This document shows positions 1 through 5,652 of a stretch of DNA of 15,456 bases, piece by piece. Below the pieces are notes generated by a model. The model did no database searches. It saw only the letters and a program-made list of their open reading frames with translations, and was not told the DNA's origin. The DNA is taken from NCBI GenBank assembly GCA_900552775.1, contig USAP01000020.1, forward strand, positions 1-15,456. Direction: 5' to 3'. Within the stretch, counting starts at the first letter, position 1, and each line of letters begins with the position of its first letter. The position numbers and the translations under genes are program-made. This stretch comes from an uncultured Eubacteriales bacterium (GTDB lineage: Bacteria > Bacillota > Clostridia > UMGS1883 > UMGS1540).

Positions 1-60
1 GTTGCGCTTCCCGATGAGACAGACGATTCTATTGATGAATTTGTAAATAAATATATATAA
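1..60 (+). CDS. C-terminal end of an unidentified upstream gene (partial)
   Basis: Reading frame 1 is open from the first base and ends with TAA at 58-60, giving a 19-residue tail that ends in IDEFVNKYI. The stop lies only 14 bases before the ATG of the PIG-L gene, and that gene's ribosome binding site falls in the gap. This tail is therefore very probably the previous gene of the same operon. The fragment is too short to recognise; the acidic, helical ending fits many soluble enzymes. The rest of the gene lies outside the window. Confidence 0.6.
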   Translation, partial: VALPDETDDSIDEFVNKYI

Positions 61-74
61 TTGGAGGAAGAAAA

Positions 75-779
75 ATGAATGTATTGGCAATCGGCTGCCA
101 TCCCGACGACATTGAAATAGCATGCGCCGGCACAATGGCAAAATACGCTAAAGCAGGTCACAAAGTTACGGTTTGCCACGTTGCAAACGGAAACCTGGGT
201 CATGAAATCATTCAGCCCGATGAACTGCGCGACATCAGAAAAAAAGAAGCTGAAGACGCAGGTGCGAAAATCGGCATTGAAGTTGTAAGCTGCGACATCG
301 GCGACCTTATGGTTTATGAGGGTCAGAAAACTCAGCGTGATTTGGTGGTTGACGTTATAAGGACATATCAGCCCGATGTAATTTTCACCCACACGCCGCA
401 GGACTACATGCCCGATCATGTTGCGGTTGCACGTCTTGTGTTTGACGCGTCTTTTGCGGCATCGGTTCCGCATTATAAAACCGGCGTTGCCGGCGGAGCG
501 GAAATCACTCCCATATATTATATGGATACTTTGGCAGGTCTTAATTTCAACCCCACAGAGTATGTTGATATTTCCGATGAAATCGACACAAAAATAGATA
601 TGCTCGAATGCCATGACAGCCAGCTCCGCTGGATGCGTGACCACGATCATATAGACTTTGCGGAATGGGTTCGTTCCATTTCCAGATTCCGCGGCATACA
701 AAGCGGAGTGCAGTATGCGGAAGGCTTCACCATGTGCTATGCTTGGCCTAAAGTAACTACAAAAAGGCTTTTGCCGTAA
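75..779 (+). CDS. PIG-L/LmbE family zinc-dependent N-deacetylase
   Basis: This is a 234-residue cytoplasmic protein of the PIG-L/LmbE family, zinc hydrolases that remove acetyl groups from N-acetylglucosamine-type sugars (MshB, BshB and PIG-L are relatives). The N-terminus carries the family signature as CHPDDIE, with zinc ligands expected at H9 and D12. The third ligand is expected at H115 in PDHVAVAR. The length is normal for the family. The start is ATG at 75 with a good GGAGG at 63-67. The NagB-like gene follows after 28 bases, so the pair probably acts in sequence on an amino sugar: deacetylation first, then isomerisation or deamination. The exact substrate cannot be read from the sequence. 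No neighbour suggests bacillithiol or mycothiol synthesis, so a catabolic role is my inference. Confidence 0.9.
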   Translation: MNVLAIGCHPDDIEIACAGTMAKYAKAGHKVTVCHVANGNLGHEIIQPDELRDIRKKEAEDAGAKIGIEVVSCDIGDLMVYEGQKTQRDLVVDVIRTYQPDVIFTHTPQDYMPDHVAVARLVFDASFAASVPHYKTGVAGGAEITPIYYMDTLAGLNFNPTEYVDISDEIDTKIDMLECHDSQLRWMRDHDHIDFAEWVRSISRFRGIQSGVQYAEGFTMCYAWPKVTTKRLLP

Positions 780-807
780 ATTATAAAAATTTTTGGAGGT
801 TTTTACA

Positions 808-1758
808 ATGAATTTTATGGACACAGTAAAAGGTTCCAACCTTGAGGGTTTTTATCCCGCAGGCTGGGACATGGAAAAGATCGACAAGTGCTGCAGCAAT
901 GCTCCCGAGTCGGCTACAGAAAGACAGGATTTTTGGAACAAGGATTTCACACCCGTATCGTGCGACACTCTCGGTGAATTTGACACGCTTATGGGTCACG
1001 AAATAGCTCTTGAAATCAAAAAGGCAAAAGACAGAAACGAGAAAATCGCATTTATCCTCCCCGTAGGACCTATGGGTATGTATAAATGGGCTGTATATTT
1101 CCTTAAAGCATGGAACGTAAAATGCGACCATGTTTACTGCTTCAACATGGATGAATGGGCTGACAGCACCGGCACAACTCTTTCGGGCGATGATCCCGCA
1201 GCTTTCCAGAACGCTATGAAGGAAGCTTTCTACAATCCTCTCGGAGACCTCACAGTTCCCGAGTCACACAGAAACTTCGCAACAAAAGACAATCTTCCTA
1301 CATATGCCGAAAAAATTGCAGCTCTCAAAGCTGAAGGCGCTAAACTCGTTTTGGTATACGGCATAGGCAGAATGTGCCACATTGCTTTCTGGGAACCCAC
1401 ATTCGGCGCTGAATTTGACAGTGACGAAGAATGGAAAAAGCAGACTCATCGTCTCGGTGCAAAGCTCCATCCGCTTACAATTGAGCAGAACGCTATAACA
1501 AGCTTTAAGTCGAGAACAACACTTGTTCCCTGCTTTGCAAATACAATCGGACCCGGTCTCTTTCTTCAGGCTGACTATGCTATCGGCGGTGCCGATGGCG
1601 CGCTTTCAAGAGGAATGCAGTGGCAGGGTATGAGCTTCTGGATGACGCTTCGTTATGCACCCACACGTCATATCACGTCATCATACATTCCCACACTTCC
1701 GGGCAAACTCTTCTTCCTCAAAGAACTTGCAGGTCCTTTGAACGCAGAGTGCAACTAA
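808..1758 (+). CDS. NagB-like glucosamine-6-phosphate isomerase/deaminase homologue
   Basis: A 316-residue protein related to glucosamine-6-phosphate deaminase (NagB), which converts GlcN6P to fructose-6-phosphate and ammonia. NagB-like landmarks are ILPVGPM at 83-89, in the place of the phosphate-binding loop, FNMDEW at 112-117 (D115 corresponds to E. coli D72) and [13 protein letters not shown] at 185-197 (H191 and E196 correspond to H143 and E148). The residue matching catalytic D141 is methionine (M189), and the phosphate-binding arginine region also diverges, so the reaction or substrate may differ from true NagB. I chose ATG 808 because GGAGG at 795-799 lies 8 bases upstream. A TTG at 793 would overlap that site. 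It forms an operon with the PIG-L gene and is closed by the terminator at 1767-1799. The superfamily is secure; the enzyme activity is not. Confidence 0.85.
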   Translation: MNFMDTVKGSNLEGFYPAGWDMEKIDKCCSNAPESATERQDFWNKDFTPVSCDTLGEFDTLMGHEIALEIKKAKDRNEKIAFILPVGPMGMYKWAVYFLKAWNVKCDHVYCFNMDEWADSTGTTLSGDDPAAFQNAMKEAFYNPLGDLTVPESHRNFATKDNLPTYAEKIAALKAEGAKLVLVYGIGRMCHIAFWEPTFGAEFDSDEEWKKQTHRLGAKLHPLTIEQNAITSFKSRTTLVPCFANTIGPGLFLQADYAIGGADGALSRGMQWQGMSFWMTLRYAPTRHITSSYIPTLPGKLFFLKELAGPLNAECN

Positions 1759-1766
1759 AAGACGTT

Positions 1767-1799
1767 AAAGCCGGAGCTTTTAAAAAGCTCCGGCTTTTT
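1767..1799 (+). terminator. Rho-independent terminator after the PIG-L/NagB-like operon
   Basis: A perfect GC-centred inverted repeat (AAAGCCGGAGCTTTT paired with AAAAGCTCCGGCTTT) is followed by a run of T. It begins 9 bases after the NagB-like stop codon. On the opposite strand only three T follow the stem, so it should work mainly for the + strand operon. It may weakly stop transcripts of the convergent M56 gene ending at 1849. Confidence 0.93.
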
Positions 1800-1848
1800 G
1801 ATTTGGGTGTACACATGTACGCTGACATGCGAAGTTTGTAATGCCCTG

Positions 1849-4038
1849 TTACGGTACTATGTGCATCATTGCATTCGGATTCATGCCGCCGTTCTCATTA
1901 TACATATTATATCCGTGACAGTCGATATTCATTCTTTCCGTAAAGCTTGGAGTAACAATCATTCTTCCCCTTTCATCAATAAATGTTGTTTGATCGTATT
2001 CCTTGTTGTAATAGTCAGCCGTTTCACCGTCAATGATCACCTTGGTTGAGCCCGGCGCAAACACATAGGTCGAGCCGCGGTATGTAACGGTTGCCGTGCG
2101 GTCGGATTCGTTCCACACTATATCCGCACCGAGCTTTTCGCAAAATTCTCTAAGCGGCAGCCATAAATGCTCTTTAATATAGGGCTTAATTGTAAAAGGC
2201 TTCAATCGGTTGTCGATTTCGATTTTTTTGGAGTTTGAAACACCGTCTGCCGGGTATTCTGTATCATTTACAATTATGCTTTTGATTTCATCGGGTTTGA
2301 TGATTCTTTTTGCCCATGCACGAAAATGCCCTACATTTGCTTCAATATTGCTGCCGTCTTGTCTGTATAACTGATTAAAGGTCTTAATTTCACCGTTTTT
2401 CATTCTGAAATAAAAGTAATTTGTACGAATGCCGCACCAATCGCAAACATTTTTCTCGGTTACGGGATAGCTTAATTCAATGGATATCGGATTATATTGA
2501 ACCCCAATATTATCAAATTTAAGCGTCTTTGTTTCTATATTGCTTTCCATGGGGATAAAAATTTTGGGAGAGCCTTTTATTTTGTTTGTGCAGATATAAA
2601 AATCAATCTTATCTTTGTTATCAATCGAATTGCATTCCAAAACAAAATATCTCTTTCTTTCGGTATCAAATTTTTTGTTCAGGGAACCGGTTGAGAAGCC
2701 GCTCCTGTAAGCCTTGTCATAATCAACCGGACCGAATCCGATTGTATCCATATCCCAAAAAGTGCTGTTTCCTCTTTCGTCAACGGCATTAAATTCAGCG
2801 ATTGCCGCGTCAGTTTGTGCTTCGATTGAGAAAATAACAACAGCCTGTTTTTCCGCAACCAGGTATTGCTCAAGGGTGAGCGTATAGTTTTCATCGCTTA
2901 CACTTTGTTTTTCCGTTTTTACAAAGTCCGCCAAATACGATGTATCACCGCTGAATACTTCATCAAAAAACTCGTTGCTCATTGCTGCGGCACATACAGA
3001 TGCTGCAATCGTAAACGCCATTAAAACAGCCATTGCAGCCGTTCCTTTTTTTCTTATTTTTTTACTTGCTATCAGAGTAAGTCGCTTTTTCATACCTTTT
3101 TTACCTCCAAAAAATGTTGTTGTCATATATGATTTTTTTTGATTTTGTGTTTTTAGAAATTTTATCAGCATTTCCCCGTAAAACACTCTCGTTTCGTATG
3201 CCTTTCCTTTAATCACTTTTTCATCGCAAGCCGTTTCGCCGTCAATTTCTATTGCCCGTGCCATAATATAAGCAAAAGGGTTATACCAGTTGAGCGATAT
3301 AAAAATTAACGTGATAAGCTGATACAAAATATCTTTTCGTTTGTAATGTATCAACTCGTGGCGAAATATAAAATGCAGCTCATCATCTGAAAACTCGTTT
3401 TCGCTTAATATGATAAACGGGTGAATAATTCCCACAAGCATAGGCGTATCGGCAGCAGAAGAAACCCTTACCGGTATATCGGAAGTGATTTTAAGCTTTT
3501 GCTTTTCCGACTCCAGAATGTCGGCTGTGCTTTCATCACAAAGCGGTGATGATATTCTTTTCACCGCCCTTTTGAATGAAAAATATCGTTTTATATGCAA
3601 AATCAAAAACAGTACTGCACCGATTAGCCAGATAACACTTAAAATCAGTTTCACATCAATCGGTGTTTTGTATTTTACCGTAGCTGTCGTTTCTTCCGAT
3701 GGTGGATTTTCGGCTTGTCCGCCGTTATTTTGTTTAACGGGTACGGTTTTCGTAACCGTTTGCTGCGGCAGCTTTTGTTCATACCAATTACGAATATCTC
3801 TTGTTTCGCTTTGTATGTCCATTATCACAGGCGATATCGGAATTTTATAGCTTATACCGAGTTTTCCGAACGGTATCAGAAAAATAAGCATAACCGCAAG
3901 CCACGAATAGTATCGAAAACCTGCCGTGTACCTTCTCATAACCGGCTTTGTAAGAGCTAAAAGCAAAATAATTACAACCGAAAATTTAATTGATGAAATT
4001 GCATTTTGCTCAAAAATTTGTTTTATAATTTCTGTCAT
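1849..4038 (-). CDS. BlaR1-type M56 membrane metallopeptidase with a C-terminal stalk domain
   Basis: A 729-residue integral membrane protein of the M56/BlaR1 family. BlaR1 proteins sense a signal outside the cell and, through a cytoplasmic-face zinc protease, relieve repression by their BlaI partner. Likely membrane segments lie near 17-33, 43-60, 129-150, 240-258 and 334-353. The zinc site is HELIH (227-231) with the downstream glutamate region EIDGETACDEK (264-274). After the last membrane segment, about 250 outward residues (360-600) resemble the DUF4179-like domains of sensor and anti-sigma proteins. Residues about 606-700 look like a copper amine oxidase N-terminal (stalk) domain, with LWLPLREFCEKLGADIVW and DRTATV. 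The penicillin-binding domain of classical BlaR1 is absent. The start overlaps the repressor stop by ATGA, implying translational coupling. The signal is unknown; envelope stress or a wall ligand is inference. Confidence 0.88.
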   Translation of the reverse strand: MTEIIKQIFEQNAISSIKFSVVIILLLALTKPVMRRYTAGFRYYSWLAVMLIFLIPFGKLGISYKIPISPVIMDIQSETRDIRNWYEQKLPQQTVTKTVPVKQNNGGQAENPPSEETTATVKYKTPIDVKLILSVIWLIGAVLFLILHIKRYFSFKRAVKRISSPLCDESTADILESEKQKLKITSDIPVRVSSAADTPMLVGIIHPFIILSENEFSDDELHFIFRHELIHYKRKDILYQLITLIFISLNWYNPFAYIMARAIEIDGETACDEKVIKGKAYETRVFYGEMLIKFLKTQNQKKSYMTTTFFGGKKGMKKRLTLIASKKIRKKGTAAMAVLMAFTIAASVCAAAMSNEFFDEVFSGDTSYLADFVKTEKQSVSDENYTLTLEQYLVAEKQAVVIFSIEAQTDAAIAEFNAVDERGNSTFWDMDTIGFGPVDYDKAYRSGFSTGSLNKKFDTERKRYFVLECNSIDNKDKIDFYICTNKIKGSPKIFIPMESNIETKTLKFDNIGVQYNPISIELSYPVTEKNVCDWCGIRTNYFYFRMKNGEIKTFNQLYRQDGSNIEANVGHFRAWAKRIIKPDEIKSIIVNDTEYPADGVSNSKKIEIDNRLKPFTIKPYIKEHLWLPLREFCEKLGADIVWNESDRTATVTYRGSTYVFAPGSTKVIIDGETADYYNKEYDQTTFIDERGRMIVTPSFTERMNIDCHGYNMYNENGGMNPNAMMHIVP

Positions 4039-4421
4039 TTTCTCTTTTCCTTAAACATTTTTTCAAGCTCCGAAATATCCTCATCGCTTATTTTTTTGCT
4101 GTCAAACAATGCTCTCATTAAATTTGTGACGGAATTTCCGTGCATTTTTCTTAAAAACCGTTCGCTTTCAAATTCGACATAATCTTTTTCGGCAACAAGC
4201 GGCGTATAAATATATTCTTTTCCCCGTTTGCCCTTTGCAATGTATTCTTTTGCTATCAGCCTGTTGATAAGCTTTTGAACGGTTTGCTGCGTTCGAGCGG
4301 CATTGCTTTCTTCATCAATAATTCGTTTCACCTCACTTGTGGATATGGGACACTCATTATGCCATATCACTTTCATAATTTCGAGTTCCGCGTCCGGAAG
4401 TCTTTTTTCAAAGTTTTTCAA
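4035..4421 (-). CDS. BlaI/MecI/CopY family transcriptional repressor
   Basis: A 128-residue winged-helix repressor of the BlaI/MecI family (penicillinase repressor fold). The N-terminus LPDAELEIMKVIWHNECPIS is the typical first part of the domain. TQQTVQKLINRLIAKEYI (about 44-61) is the recognition helix and start of the wing, and the C-terminal third forms the dimerisation helices. The start is TTG at 4421, supported by GAGG about 8 bases upstream; the next methionine lies inside the conserved helix and would be too late. It is co-transcribed with the M56 protease downstream, which presumably inactivates it when a signal is sensed. Two dyad operators in its own promoter region indicate autorepression. 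No beta-lactamase gene is nearby, so the wider regulon is unknown. Confidence 0.92.
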   Translation of the reverse strand: MKNFEKRLPDAELEIMKVIWHNECPISTSEVKRIIDEESNAARTQQTVQKLINRLIAKEYIAKGKRGKEYIYTPLVAEKDYVEFESERFLRKMHGNSVTNLMRALFDSKKISDEDISELEKMFKEKRK

Positions 4422-4439
4422 GATAATTACCTCACTTTC

Positions 4440-4455
4440 TACGACTGATGTCGTA
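4440..4455. promoter_or_regulatory. BlaI-type operator 1, just downstream of the transcription start
   Basis: TACGACTGATGTCGTA is a perfect dyad with 6-base arms and a 4-base centre. It lies between the predicted transcription start and the repressor start codon. Its centre is 32 bases from the centre of operator 2, close to three helical turns, so two dimers would sit on the same face of the DNA. Confidence 0.78.
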
Positions 4456-4465
4456 TTACAATTTT

Positions 4466-4495
4466 ATTATACACTACAAGTGTCGTATTTGTTAA
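4466..4495 (-). promoter_or_regulatory. Promoter of the BlaI-M56 operon
   Basis: On the - strand a TTAACA -35 box (4490-4495) and a perfect TATAAT -10 box (4466-4471) are separated by 18 bases. Transcription would start near 4459, giving a leader of about 38 bases before the repressor start codon. AT-rich tracts lie directly upstream (4500-4520) and could act as an UP element. Confidence 0.75.
4472..4487. promoter_or_regulatory. BlaI-type operator 2, between -35 and -10
   Basis: Read on the - strand this is TACGACACTTGTAGTG, an imperfect dyad whose half-sites match those of operator 1 (TACGAC and GT-GT). It fills the 18-base spacer between the -35 and -10 boxes of the repressor promoter, so a bound dimer would block RNA polymerase. 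The assignment to BlaI rests on position and on the similarity of its TACA/TGTA-like core to known BlaI/MecI/CopY operators. Confidence 0.72.
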
Positions 4496-4525
4496 CGTAT
4501 TTTTTAAAAAATTTTTTTAAATCTA

Positions 4526-4554
4526 TTGATAAACTTATATAACAGCGTTATACT
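4526..4554 (+). promoter_or_regulatory. Orphan + strand promoter
   Basis: TTGATA (4526-4531), a 17-base spacer and TATACT (4549-4554) form a good sigma-A-type promoter pointing right. A Shine-Dalgarno GGAGG (4582-4586) and an ATG (4596) follow at proper distances. The frame then runs only 17 codons to a TGA at 4647-4649, antisense to the 3' end of the DUF4234 gene, so no real gene follows. It probably once served a regulated gene now lost. Confidence 0.55.
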
Positions 4555-4579
4555 ATATCCGAAATGTAACACTGTTATA
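4538..4579. promoter_or_regulatory. Twin 15-bp palindromic operators on the orphan promoter
   Basis: TATAACAGCGTTATA (4538-4552) is a perfect dyad with 6-base arms. TGTAACACTGTTATA (4565-4579) matches it at 12 of 15 positions and is nearly palindromic. Their centres are 27 bases apart. The first overlaps the spacer and -10 box of the + strand promoter; the second lies just past the predicted transcription start. This is a classic repressor layout. The sequence differs from the BlaI-type operators next door, so a different repressor, for example of TetR or MarR type, is likely. That class is a guess. Confidence 0.6.
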
Positions 4580-4889
4580 TCGGAGGTTTGCCGTTATGAA
4601 TAAATCCGAAAATTGCGAAAATCAAATATACAATTCCGTTACCTGTTGAAGCATAATTGTGCTGACTAAATTCCTGTTTAACTTTTTCTCCCCTTGTATA
4701 CCACCAATACAGAGAATAAAACGGTACAAAAATTAAACATAACATTTCTCCCGTACAGCTCGTTGTATTCTTTTGTATTGAACGAGTATTTTTTACAAGT
4801 AAATACAACCAATATATCCCGTATATTCCGAATGTTATTATTGATAGTAATATACATACGACTATGCTTCTTTTGTTAATTTGAATCAT
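4575..4889 (-). CDS. DUF4234-like small membrane protein, apparently shortened at the C-terminus
   Basis: A 104-residue protein with the DUF4234 pattern. The N-terminal segment RSIVVCILLSIITFGIYGIYW is followed by a second membrane segment (about 49-63, ending FVPFYSLYWWY) and a third starting GIVYLIFAIFGF (about 85-96). Family members, as I know them, continue after the last motif with roughly 15 more residues of the type GIVGWALMQDELN. Here the frame changes character to IHNGKPPI and stops. That break coincides with the orphan promoter's Shine-Dalgarno and start codon on the other strand, so truncation at a recombination junction is likely. The start ATG at 4889 has AGAGG about 7 bases upstream. 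No convincing promoter is visible. The function of the family is unknown, and the gene may be non-functional. Confidence 0.7.
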   Translation of the reverse strand: MIQINKRSIVVCILLSIITFGIYGIYWLYLLVKNTRSIQKNTTSCTGEMLCLIFVPFYSLYWWYTRGEKVKQEFSQHNYASTGNGIVYLIFAIFGFIHNGKPPI

Positions 4890-4915
4890 TATAATACCTC
4901 TTTTCTTTCTTCTAA

Positions 4916-5212
4916 TTATTTGGAAATGTCAATAAAAGTGCAGTCGAAATTTACCCCAAATTTCTGAAACTAATCGAAGACTTTAAAAACGAGATTGCAA
5001 AGATAGAGAATATCGATAAAACTATCAAAGATAGAAAAAAGGCAATGCTTGAAAACGCAAATCTGCTTGATAAGATACTAAGTGAAAAGGAGCTGAGTCA
5101 CACAAATTTGTGTTTGCTGATAGAAAAAATTATCATTCACGAAGATGAATACGGACTCCGCCTTGAAATGCACCATTCCTTGAAAAGAGCTATACGGATG
5201 AAATTGGTATGA
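4916..5212 (+). pseudogene. C-terminal remnant of a large serine recombinase
   Basis: An open frame of about 98 codons runs from just after a stop at 4913-4915 to TGA at 5210-5212. It has no plausible start codon with a ribosome binding site at its head. It encodes a coiled-coil-rich segment (KFLKLIEDFKNEIAKIENID, then ERKKA-like basic and acidic heptads) followed by LCLLIEKIIIHEDEYGLRLEM. The last motif matches the end of large serine recombinases of Firmicutes mobile elements, where a coiled coil precedes a conserved LxEKIxxHE-type strand. The catalytic serine domain, recombinase domain and zinc ribbon are all missing, so this is a leftover of an element, cut immediately upstream of the DUF4234 gene. 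Family assignment is from motif memory, not a search. Confidence 0.65.
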
Positions 5213-5240
5213 TATGCAAGGACGATTACGAGGAAGTGTC

Positions 5241-5260
5241 TGCCTGACAAATAACAGGCA
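5241..5260 (+). other. Small hairpin after the recombinase remnant
   Basis: TGCCTG and CAGGCA form a 6-bp stem with an 8-base AT-rich loop, 28 bases after the remnant's stop codon. It stands directly before the larger hairpin at 5264-5296. No function is evident beyond a possible part of the termination region. Confidence 0.4.
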
Positions 5261-5315
5261 CGAAAAAAGCTTACAGTCAAATCCTGTAAGCTTTTTGTCG
5301 GTGGTGCGGATGAAG
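5257..5315. repeat. Direct repeat copy A: duplicated tRNA-Leu 3' end plus terminator
   Basis: This stretch is an imperfect direct repeat of 5418-5480. Both copies hold AGGCA, an AAAAAGCTT hairpin with an AAATCCT loop side, and an exact 16-base match, GGTGGTGCGGATGAAG, at 5300-5315 and 5465-5480 (165 bases apart). The exact part is the complement of the tRNA acceptor 3' strand with its CCA and the first T-stem bases. This is what integration into a tRNA 3' end, or a tandem duplication, would leave. Confidence 0.7.
5264..5296. terminator. Intrinsic terminator, copy A of the tRNA-Leu terminator
   Basis: AAAAAGCTTACAG pairs perfectly with CTGTAAGCTTTTT across a 7-base loop, with T runs available on both strands, so it could act in both directions. 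The sequence is an imperfect copy of the tRNA-Leu terminator at 5427-5457 and stands in the same relation to a copied tRNA 3' end (5300-5315). Confidence 0.75.
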
Positions 5316-5328
5316 ACGAGGCGTAAGC

Positions 5329-5354
5329 AAAACAATCCGGTGAATTGTTTTGTA
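5329..5354. other. Inverted repeat between the two tRNA-end copies
   Basis: CAAAACAAT and ATTGTTTTG form a 9-bp stem around the short loop CCGGTGA. It lies within the roughly 100 unexplained bases (5316-5417) separating the two repeat copies. I see no supported gene there. The open frames across it are shadows of the repeats and tRNA. The stem could be a recombination-related site or simple debris. Confidence 0.4.
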
Positions 5355-5417
5355 GCCGAGAGTCCCTTCCAAAGAATACGAGCCATAGGCGAAGTATGAT
5401 TTGAAAGTTGAGTTATA

Positions 5418-5480
5418 AGGCAATGTAAAAAGCTTGCAGGAACAAATCCTACAAGCTATAAAGTGGTGGTGCGGATGAAG
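5418..5480. repeat. Direct repeat copy B: native tRNA-Leu 3' end plus terminator
   Basis: This copy is continuous with the intact tRNA-Leu gene and therefore looks like the original of the pair. See copy A at 5257-5315 for the comparison. Confidence 0.7.
5427..5457 (-). terminator. Terminator of tRNA-Leu
   Basis: On the - strand AGCTTGTAGG pairs with CCTGCAAGCT (one G-T wobble) around a short loop and is followed by five T. It begins about 10 bases after the encoded CCA end of the tRNA, the expected place for tRNA gene termination. Confidence 0.85.
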
Positions 5481-5550
5481 GGACTTGAACCCCCACGATA
5501 AAATCACTAGATCCTAAGTCTAGCGCGTCTGCCAATTCCGCCACATCCGC
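5467..5550 (-). tRNA. tRNA-Leu (anticodon UAG), CCA encoded
   Basis: Read on the - strand the gene begins GCGGATG and ends CATCCGC-A-CCA, giving a 7-bp acceptor stem, discriminator A and an encoded CCA. The anticodon arm is CTAGA around the loop CTTAGGA, so the anticodon is TAG (reads CUA). A long variable arm (TGAT/ATCG stem) marks a class II tRNA, as expected for leucine. The T arm GGGGG-TTCAAGT-CCCTT contains two G-U pairs. It is transcribed separately from the radA operon upstream, from its own promoter. Confidence 0.96.
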
Positions 5551-5553
5551 ATA

Positions 5554-5589
5554 TTGTTTCAATCTTTATAAAAAAGATCATTGAAACAA
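5554..5589 (-). other. Long hairpin in the tRNA-Leu leader
   Basis: TTGTTTCAAT (5554-5563) and ATTGAAACAA (5580-5589) are perfect 10-base inverted repeats, and ATCTTT/AAAGAT can extend the stem inside. It sits between the promoter and the tRNA 5' end on the primary transcript. No T run follows, so it is not a terminator. A role in leader processing is conceivable but not shown. Confidence 0.55.
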
Positions 5590-5599
5590 CACTTAATTA

Positions 5600-5628
5600 A
5601 TTATATCATGTTTTAGTTATTTTTGCAA
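5600..5628 (-). promoter_or_regulatory. Promoter of tRNA-Leu
   Basis: On the - strand TTGCAA (5623-5628), a 17-base spacer with a TGA just before the -10, and a perfect TATAAT (5600-5605) form a strong sigma-A-type promoter. It lies between the radA stop and the tRNA. Transcription would begin near 5593. Confidence 0.85.
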
Positions 5629-5652
5629 GAATTTTTTTCATGTTTTTTCAAA

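Noticed and set aside
793..808. TTG start of the NagB-like gene at 793
   Set aside because: It overlaps the GGAGG at 795-799 that serves the ATG at 808 and would have no ribosome binding site of its own.
1849..2240. SNSK near residue 601 of the M56 protein as an SxxK beta-lactam acylation motif
   Set aside because: It lies in a linker before the stalk domain, with none of the other transpeptidase motifs around it.
4496..4525. A/T tract (TTTTTTAAAAAA and neighbours) as a terminator or origin element
   Set aside because: No GC-containing stem or DnaA-box-like repeat is present. It is better explained as AT-rich DNA upstream of two back-to-back promoters.
4596..4649. A 17-codon peptide (MNKSENCENQ...) behind the orphan promoter
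   Set aside because: The promoter and ribosome binding site look real, but nearly all the codons lie antisense to the conserved end of the DUF4234 gene, so the peptide itself is probably an accident. It is reported only as part of the promoter finding.
4690..4879. Small + strand open frame opposite the DUF4234 gene
   Set aside because: It is the antisense of a hydrophobic membrane protein gene and has no ribosome binding site or recognisable domain.
5214..5399. A 61-codon + strand open frame starting MQGRLRG across the tRNA-end repeat
   Set aside because: It runs over the terminator hairpin and the duplicated tRNA 3' end, has no ribosome binding site, and its composition follows these non-coding features.
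5554..5589. The leader hairpin as a terminator of the radA operon
   Set aside because: No T run follows the stem on the - strand, and it lies downstream of the tRNA promoter start site.
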